NCBI GenBank assembly: GCA_015060555.1
Contig: SUYG01000049.1
Location: 1-64,000, forward strand
Length of the DNA: 64,000 nt
Reading direction: 5' to 3'
Source of the DNA: Physcousia sp015060555
Lineage (GTDB): Bacteria > Bacteroidota > Bacteroidia > Bacteroidales > Bacteroidaceae
A program made the position numbers and the translations under genes. The stretch's first letter is position 1. Each line of letters starts with the position of its first letter. Of this stretch, positions 59,335-64,000 are shown in pieces. A model generated the notes under the pieces. The model had not been told where the DNA came from, ran no database searches, and was given only the letters and a program-made list of their open reading frames with translations.

Positions 59335-60075
59335 TTATTTAGTTGCTAAATACATCGTACTCAGTCCGAATGTGAAGCGCTGAAACTTCACGCTTTTGAA
59401 GCCGCAATGGCGGAGGAGCGGTACAAGCCGTTCTGCTTGCGGGAAGGCTTCCATAGATTTGGGAAGATAGGTGTAGGCGCTGTCATCATGGCTGATGAGG
59501 CGGCCGAGAAATGGCATGACCACATGAGCATAGATCCCAAATAGCTGCTTCATCGGGAAACGGGGCGGCGTGGTGAGCTCTACGAGCATCAGATGACCTC
59601 CAGGTTTCAGCACACGGCACATCTCACTTAGTCCGGCTTCGAGGTTCTCGAAGTTGCGTGCGCCATACGCTATGGTGACAGCATCGAAAGAGTTGCTCTC
59701 GAAAGACAGGCTTGTGCTGTCGTCTTGCATGAAGTAGATGACGTTGTCAAGAGCTTCCTTTCGCACTTTCTCGCGTCCCACTTCCATCATCCCCTCGCTG
59801 ATGTCCACGCCAATGATGCGGTCTGGGTCAAGGCGACGGGCGGCAAGGATGGCGAAGTCCCCTGTTCCCGTGGCGATGTCAAGGATTGTCTGCGGCGCAA
59901 AGGGCTTCAGCGCATCAATGGCCTTGCGACGCCAGCGACGGTCGATGCCGAGTGAGAGCATGTGGTTAAGGCGGTCGTAGGTGGGGGCGATGTGGTTAAA
60001 CATCGTCTCGACCTGCTTGCGCTTAGGGCCAGAGGCTGCGGAATGGGGGGTGATGGGTTCTTGAGGGTGGGACAT
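59335..60075 (-). CDS. ubiE/menG: Demethylmenaquinone methyltransferase
   Basis: From the ATG at 60075, 246 residues. SAM-dependent C-methylation giving menaquinone. Motifs: KRKQVETMFNHIAPTYDRLNHMLSLGIDRRWR, ILDIATGTGDFAI (SAM binding), GVDISEGMMEVGREK, VTIAYGARNFENLEAGLSEM and RVLKPGGHLMLVEL. An open frame upstream to 60222 would add 49 residues across an 8-5-8 palindrome and a duplicated piece of the purC end. The 60075 start gives the normal family length and I prefer it. Confidence 0.93.
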   Translation of the reverse strand: MSHPQEPITPHSAASGPKRKQVETMFNHIAPTYDRLNHMLSLGIDRRWRRKAIDALKPFAPQTILDIATGTGDFAILAARRLDPDRIIGVDISEGMMEVGREKVRKEALDNVIYFMQDDSTSLSFESNSFDAVTIAYGARNFENLEAGLSEMCRVLKPGGHLMLVELTTPPRFPMKQLFGIYAHVVMPFLGRLISHDDSAYTYLPKSMEAFPQAERLVPLLRHCGFKSVKFQRFTFGLSTMYLATK

Positions 60076-60093
60076 AGCTGTTGGGAAGGGAGG

Positions 60094-60114
60094 CTCGGCG
60101 ACGGAATCGCCGAG
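60094..60114. repeat. 8-5-8 palindrome upstream of ubiE
   Basis: CTCGGCGA, loop CGGAA, TCGCCGAG, followed by AGCTATCG. It lies in the 85-bp purC-ubiE gap; the frame through it stays open to ubiE (ALGDSVAE). Confidence 0.75.
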
Positions 60115-60120
60115 AGCTAT

Positions 60121-60177
60121 CGGGTTACGATTGGTGGGCGGTAGGCCGTGAGATGCGGGGTTATGATTGGTGGGTGG
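60121..60177. repeat. 21-bp direct repeat duplicating the purC 3' end
   Basis: Copies 60121-60141 and 60157-60177 match at 18 of 21 positions (GGTT-ACG/ATG-ATTGGTGGG core). The second includes the last purC codons and stop; the first is a displaced duplicate in the gap. Confidence 0.7.
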
Positions 60178-61114
60178 ATAGCCAGGTGGCAACGTTCTTT
60201 TCGATGCGGGCTGCGACATCATCGCCGGAAGTCTCTTTTACAAACTTCTCACCCACGATGTGCTCGTAGAGTTCGATGTAGCGGTCGCTGATGCTCTCTA
60301 CAAAAGCATCGGTGAGCTCGGGCATAACATCGCCGGGACGGTTCATGAAGTAGTGGTCGATGAGCCATTGGCGCACGAACTCCTTGGAGAGTTGGCGCTG
60401 CGGTTCGCCCTTCTCGAATTTCTCTTCATAGCCGTCGGCATAGAAGTAGCGGCTGCTGTCGGGTGTGTGGATCTCGTCAATGAGGATGACCTTGCCGTCG
60501 CGCTTACCGAACTCATACTTTGTATCAACGAGGATGAGGCCCTTTTTGGCAGCAATCTCAGTGCCGCGCTGAAAGAGGGCACGGGTGTAGCGCTCCATCA
60601 CCTCATAATCCTCAGCGCTGACGATGCCCTGCCGGATGATTTCCTCCTTGGAGATGTTCTCGTCGTGGCCTTCGTCAGCCTTGGTCGTCGGCGTGATGAT
60701 GGGTTCCGGGAAACGCTCGTTTTCGCGCATTCCATCGGGAAGTTTTACACCACAGAGTTCGCGGCAACCGTTCTTGTACTCACGCCAGGCAGACCCCGTG
60801 AGGTAGCCGCGGATGATCATCTCCACACGGAAGCCTTCAGCCTTCAGACCTACGGTGACCATGGGGTCGGGAGTAGCGAGCTTCCAGTTGGGGACGATGT
60901 CAGCGGTAGCATCCAGGAAGGAAGCTGCAATCTGGTTCAGCACCTGTCCCTTGAAGGGGATGCCCTTGGGCAGCACCACGTCGAAAGCCGAGATGCGGTC
61001 GGTGGCGACCATCACCATGATGTCATCGTTGATGTTATACACGTCGCGGACTTTGCCGTGATAGACACTCTTTTGTCCTGGAAACAGGAAATCAGTTTTT
61101 GTTAATGCGTTCAT
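60161..61114 (-). CDS. purC: Phosphoribosylaminoimidazole-succinocarboxamide synthase
   Basis: 317 residues, the longer PurC type. It joins CAIR and aspartate using ATP in purine synthesis. Motifs: YHGKVRDVYNINDDIMVMVATDRISAFD split over the ATP site, RGYLTGSAWREYK, LILVDTKYEFG and VILIDEIHTPDSSRYF. It is 24 bases after phoH and so is probably in the same transcript. purM is the second purine gene in this cluster. Confidence 0.96.
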   Translation of the reverse strand: MNALTKTDFLFPGQKSVYHGKVRDVYNINDDIMVMVATDRISAFDVVLPKGIPFKGQVLNQIAASFLDATADIVPNWKLATPDPMVTVGLKAEGFRVEMIIRGYLTGSAWREYKNGCRELCGVKLPDGMRENERFPEPIITPTTKADEGHDENISKEEIIRQGIVSAEDYEVMERYTRALFQRGTEIAAKKGLILVDTKYEFGKRDGKVILIDEIHTPDSSRYFYADGYEEKFEKGEPQRQLSKEFVRQWLIDHYFMNRPGDVMPELTDAFVESISDRYIELYEHIVGEKFVKETSGDDVAARIEKNVATWLSTHQS

Positions 61115-61138
61115 TGTAGTATGATGGGTTTAATGGGG

Positions 61139-62107
61139 CTAATGGGTATCGTGGGATTCTTGGGTCTCATGAGCCTTTTGGGCTTTCTCATAGGCTTCTA
61201 CGATTCTCGTTACCAGTTTGTGGCGGATGATGTCCTTCTGGTTCATTTCGATGATGGCGATGCCTTCAATATCACGTAGGATGCGGAGCGCATCGATGAG
61301 GCCGCTCTTCTGCGGGTTGGGCAGGTCTATCTGTGTCATGTCCCCCGTGATGATCATTTTGGTATTCATGCCCATTCGAGTGAGGAACATCTTGATTTGT
61401 GCCGGCGTGGTGTTCTGCGCTTCGTCGAGGATGACCACGGCATCGTTCAGTGTTCGGCCACGCATGAAAGCGAGGGGCGCTATCTGGATGATGTTCTGTT
61501 CCATCATCTCATTGAGCTTCTGGCGCGGTATCATATCCTCAAGGGCATCGTAGAGCGGTTGTAGGTAAGGGTCGATTTTGTCCTTCATGTCTCCGGGCAG
61601 GAAGCCCAGCTTCTCGCCAGCCTCCACGGCGGGGCGTGAGAGGATGATGCGCCGCACCTCCTTATTTTTCAGCGCGCGCACGGCGAGGGCTATGCCGGTG
61701 TAGGTCTTACCCGAACCCGCCGGCCCGATGGCGAAGAGCATGTCATGTGTCCCGAAGGCTTGCACGAGGCGCTGCTGGTTCTCGCTGCGGGCGGTGATGG
61801 GCTTGCCGGTGACGCTGAAGACAATGGCGCCGGTGATGCCGTCGCGCTGTGTGCGTTCGCCTTTGACGAGGTGGATGATGTCCTCCTCGCCCAAGCTGTT
61901 GTACTTGGCGCAGTGACGTTGCAGCTTCTCCATATTTTCCTCGAAGGCACACATCTCTTCCTCATCGCCCATGACCTTAACAACGTTACCGCGTGCCACG
62001 ATGCGCAATTTGGGATGTAGCGCCTTGATCATCTGCATGTTGGTGTTGTTTACACCATAGAAGATGACTGGGTCTGCTTCTTCTAAAATAAAGTGTTTCT
62101 CTGTCAT
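61139..62107 (-). CDS. phoH: PhoH-like ATPase
   Basis: A 322-residue cytoplasmic P-loop ATPase with Walker A GPAGSGKTYTG (about 135-145), Walker B VVILDEAQNTTPAQIKMFLTRMG and RIILSRPAVEAGEKLGFLPGDM. PhoH proteins are linked to RNA metabolism and often lie near ybeY; the biochemical role is not settled. First gene of the minus-strand run phoH, purC, ubiE, aroE, TPM, lemA, purM, RAYT. Confidence 0.95.
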   Translation of the reverse strand: MTEKHFILEEADPVIFYGVNNTNMQMIKALHPKLRIVARGNVVKVMGDEEEMCAFEENMEKLQRHCAKYNSLGEEDIIHLVKGERTQRDGITGAIVFSVTGKPITARSENQQRLVQAFGTHDMLFAIGPAGSGKTYTGIALAVRALKNKEVRRIILSRPAVEAGEKLGFLPGDMKDKIDPYLQPLYDALEDMIPRQKLNEMMEQNIIQIAPLAFMRGRTLNDAVVILDEAQNTTPAQIKMFLTRMGMNTKMIITGDMTQIDLPNPQKSGLIDALRILRDIEGIAIIEMNQKDIIRHKLVTRIVEAYEKAQKAHETQESHDTH

Positions 62108-62126
62108 TGTTTATCATTTTCGGGTG

Positions 62127-62134
62127 CAAAAATA
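62127..62134 (-). promoter_or_regulatory. -7 element of phoH
   Basis: TATTTTTG on the minus strand, 20 bases upstream of the phoH ATG, divergent from the plus-strand promoter at 62178. Confidence 0.5.
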
Positions 62135-62177
62135 ATGAAATCCTATGAAATGTAGGTGATATTCGAAGGAAATGTTA

Positions 62178-62185
62178 TATCTTTG
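62178..62185 (+). promoter_or_regulatory. -7 element of the DUF5715-like gene
   Basis: TATCTTTG, 22 bases upstream of the ATG at 62207. -33 is weak. Confidence 0.55.
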
Positions 62186-62206
62186 CAACGCTTTTTGAGA
62201 TAAGAC

Positions 62207-63046
62207 ATGCAGAAAATACTGAAAAAAGGAGCTTTTATTAAGATTGTTGTTGCCATTGTGGCAATTCTCTTTGTCATCCGTCTTTGCATTCCACAGGTGA
62301 ATGAGTCCATCACCTCTGCAGCACCTGCCGATTCGCTGGCGGCTATACCCCTCGTTGCTGTCTCAGATACGTCGTCACAGTACGGCGACAGTGCCTGTGT
62401 GGCAATCGTGGCTGCGAGGAACTCGGGCCTGCTGACACTGAAAGAGCTGCTGCCACGTCTGGACTTCAGTGTGCGTCATCGCATTTACAGCGTGCCATCC
62501 TACAGAACTTGTTTCCCCGATGTGCAGGAGGTGCAGTTCCCCGTCGCCCTGGCAAATGGTGTCGCCACCGTGCAGAACCGGGCCGAGGCAGAGCAGCGCA
62601 AGAAGGAGTTGCTCTACGTAGGTCTGAATCCTTACTATCAGATTGACCCCTCTATGAATCGTAGTATTCCTTATCTGGTGCCTAAAGCCAGTCATCTGCT
62701 GCAGCATATCGGACGCCGCTTCTTGGATTCTTTGGCTGTGAAAGGCATACCCCTTCACAAGATGATTGTCACCAGCGTCCTACGCACCGAGGAAGATGTG
62801 TACCATCTGCGTCGCATCAATGGCAATGCCTCAGAGCAGAGCTGCCATCGCTTTGGCACGACCTTTGATATTTCATACAATCGCTACCATACCGTCAGTC
62901 CTCCCGATGAAGCCGCGCGACGTGCCGTACGTAGCGATTCTTTGAAGTTTATTCTCTCTGAGGTGTTGCGAGATGTGCGTGCTGAGGGTCTCTGCTATGT
63001 AAAATACGAGGTGAAGCAGGGCTGTTTCCACATAACGGTGAGATAG
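62207..63046 (+). CDS. DUF5715-like protein, M15/VanY-related
   Basis: A 279-residue protein with one N-terminal membrane anchor (IKIVVAIVAILFVIRLCI). The C-terminal domain has the layout of D-Ala-D-Ala peptidases: IVTSVLRTEEDVYHLRRINGN, then SEQSCHRFGTTFDISYNRY (His and Asp ligand positions) and a final CFHITVR His. It resembles DUF5715 of Bacteroidetes. A periplasmic cell-wall peptidase or binding role is plausible; activity is unproven. It has its own promoter and terminator (63071-63102). Confidence 0.8.
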   Translation: MQKILKKGAFIKIVVAIVAILFVIRLCIPQVNESITSAAPADSLAAIPLVAVSDTSSQYGDSACVAIVAARNSGLLTLKELLPRLDFSVRHRIYSVPSYRTCFPDVQEVQFPVALANGVATVQNRAEAEQRKKELLYVGLNPYYQIDPSMNRSIPYLVPKASHLLQHIGRRFLDSLAVKGIPLHKMIVTSVLRTEEDVYHLRRINGNASEQSCHRFGTTFDISYNRYHTVSPPDEAARRAVRSDSLKFILSEVLRDVRAEGLCYVKYEVKQGCFHITVR

Positions 63047-63070
63047 TTTTTTTGGTTAATAAGTTTTAAA

Positions 63071-63102
63071 AACCGCGAGAGGGCATAAACCCTTTCGCGG
63101 TT
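63071..63102 (+). terminator. Terminator of the DUF5715-like gene
   Basis: A 13-bp stem with one G-T pair (AACCGCGAGAGGG / CCCTTTCGCGGTT), loop CATAAA, followed by GTTTTGTCG. Confidence 0.75.
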
Positions 63103-63111
63103 GTTTTGTCG

Positions 63112-63119
63112 TAGGTTTG
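63112..63119 (+). promoter_or_regulatory. -7 element of the Gly-rich secreted protein gene
   Basis: TAGGTTTG, 45 bases upstream of the ATG at 63164, immediately after the previous terminator. Confidence 0.5.
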
Positions 63120-63163
63120 TATTCCGGAAGAAAAACAATGTCAACCAAATTAATTTTACAACA

Positions 63164-63721
63164 ATGAAGAAGGTTATTTTTATTCTTTCCATGGCTGCCA
63201 TGCTCTTCGGCAGCGTCAACAACACAAACGCACAAGATAATCGTGGTCGCGAAGGCCGTCGTGCCGAGATGCAAGCTCGCGCCACCGAACGTCTGATCAA
63301 GGACTTGAAGCTTAGCGATGAGCAGAAGGCCAAATTCGAGCCTATCTATCAGAACTACCTGAAAGAATTGTCAGCCCTGCGCACAGAGCGCCAGCAGGCC
63401 GACGAGAATGATTCTAAGAAGGAAGAACTGACGGATGCAGTAGCCACGAGCCGTCTGCAAGCCATCTTCGACCGTCAGGCAGAGCAGATTCAGCAGTCAC
63501 AGCAGCGTCTGGACATCCAGAAGAAGTACTGCGCAGAGCTCTCCGGCATCCTTACACCTCAGCAGCTCCTGCGTGTCTTCCGTCCGCAGCAGAACCCCAA
63601 CCAGCGTCAGCAAGGCCGCGGCGGTCAGGGTCGTGGTGGTGACTTCGGCGGTGGCCGTGGTCCTCGTGGCGGCTTCGGCGGTCAGGGAGGTTTTGGCGGA
63701 GGCCCGCAAGGCGACCTCTAA
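63164..63721 (+). CDS. Secreted Spy/CpxP-like helical protein with a Gly/Arg-rich tail
   Basis: From the ATG at 63164, 185 residues; earlier open codons lack a signal peptide. Signal peptide MKKVIFILSMAAMLFGSVNNTNA. The helical body contains ERLIKDLKLSDEQKAKFEPIYQNYLKEL and YCAELSGILTPQQLLRVF, two LTxxQ-like repeats as in Spy/CpxP periplasmic stress proteins. The tail (about 140-185) is a GRGG/GGFGGQGG low-complexity region, unusual for that family. A periplasmic chaperone-like role is a moderate inference. Confidence 0.75.
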   Translation: MKKVIFILSMAAMLFGSVNNTNAQDNRGREGRRAEMQARATERLIKDLKLSDEQKAKFEPIYQNYLKELSALRTERQQADENDSKKEELTDAVATSRLQAIFDRQAEQIQQSQQRLDIQKKYCAELSGILTPQQLLRVFRPQQNPNQRQQGRGGQGRGGDFGGGRGPRGGFGGQGGFGGGPQGDL

Positions 63722-63752
63722 TTCTGGATGCAGCACGCTGCATCGACTTACA

Positions 63753-63784
63753 CAGCAGGCTGCATCGCCCGATGCAGCCTGCTG
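63753..63784 (+). terminator. Strong terminator of the Spy-like gene
   Basis: A perfect 14-bp stem (CAGCAGGCTGCATC / GATGCAGCCTGCTG), loop GCCC, followed by CATTTTTTTCC. Confidence 0.9.
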
Positions 63785-63822
63785 CATTTTTTTCCTCATT
63801 TAAGAATAAAATGTGTTTTTAT

Positions 63823-63853
63823 TTTGCGGTTCGGACAAATTGCCTTACCTTTG
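63823..63853 (+). promoter_or_regulatory. Bacteroidetes-type promoter of the last gene
   Basis: TTTG (63823-63826), a 19-bp spacer and TACCTTTG (63846-63853); full consensus, 30 bases before the ATG. Confidence 0.85.
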
Positions 63854-63883
63854 TGCCGTATTCACTTTAAAACCTGTTTTTAT

Positions 63884-64000
63884 ATGAAAAAAATCTACTC
63901 TTTACTCATCGCCTTGCTCGCCTTAGTCGGTGTGGCACAGGCACAAACGGTAACCTTTGATGCTACCAAGGATGTTTATGGCACAGATCCGAAAAAGACG
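63884..64000 (+). CDS. Secreted protein, N-terminal fragment cut by the window end
   Basis: 39 codons are visible: signal peptide MKKIYSLLIALLALVGVAQA followed by QTVTFDATKDVYGTDPKKT. A consensus promoter precedes it. The family cannot be decided from this short part; the remainder lies outside the window. Confidence 0.75.
   Translation, partial: MKKIYSLLIALLALVGVAQAQTVTFDATKDVYGTDPKKT

Overview
The window comes from a Bacteroidales genome and looks Prevotella-like. Evidence: two SusC/SusD pairs, an LpxC-FabZ fusion gene, lipoproteins and signal peptides of Bacteroidetes type, no clear Shine-Dalgarno sites, and promoters of the Bacteroidetes form TTTG-N19/20-TAnnTTTG (for example 20877-20908, 48654-48685 and 63823-63853). 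Almost every gene up to 62.1 kb lies on the minus strand. Only the M15 peptidase at the left end and three genes at the right end are on plus.

Layout: (1) 1-1.6 kb, repeat-rich plus-strand leader and a small M15 peptidase gene carrying an in-frame 75-bp hairpin insertion. (2) 1.6-40.8 kb, a large glycan and protein utilisation region. In transcription order (right to left) it has a GH43-like hydrolase, then one long operon of a fasciclin (FAS1) lipoprotein, SusC, SusD, two more FAS1 lipoproteins, a second SusC and a second SusD, ending in a strong terminator. After it comes a second operon with its own promoter: GH2 beta-galactosidase, a DUF6057-like membrane protein, a TolB-like lipoprotein with a CxxCH motif and an S9 peptidase. 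Then follow nrnA, a GH105-DUF4861 protein, a GH29 fucosidase and a C10 cysteine peptidase. The enzymes suggest an acidic, fucose- and galactose-bearing plant polysaccharide (pectin or arabinogalactan type), which is an inference. (3) 40.9-46.0 kb, the lipid A cluster lpxD, lpxC-fabZ, lpxA, a pRiA4b-ORF3-like gene and miaA. (4) 46.1-49.3 kb, a BT4734/VapE-like primase-ATPase gene with a 300-nt leader holding 12-bp repeats, then tandem 22-bp arrays. (5) 49.3-51.9 kb, two lipoproteins and an outer-membrane beta-barrel protein. (6) 51.9-62.1 kb, housekeeping genes pyrF, prfA, tRNA-Val, a RAYT-like transposase, purM, lemA, a TPM-domain gene, aroE, ubiE/menG, purC and phoH. (7) 62.2 kb to the end, a DUF5715/M15-like gene, a Gly-rich secreted protein and the start of another secreted protein.

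The most interesting signal is repeat biology. C-rich palindromes occur as inverted pairs (REPIN-like doublets; arms match up to 40/42 and 34/35) inside or across the ends of ordinary genes: nrnA twice, the S9 peptidase, the TolB-like lipoprotein, pyrF and purM. They stay open in frame, so they add peptide segments, rewrite N-termini and signal peptides, and in one case supply a stop codon. A second palindrome family (8-bp arms, 5-nt loop) and 7-bp-period A/T-rich repeats behave in the same way. A RAYT-like Y1/HUH transposase gene lies directly beside the purM doublet and itself carries one of the 8-5-8 palindromes. This makes a RAYT/REPIN system tolerated inside coding sequence a concrete, testable hypothesis.
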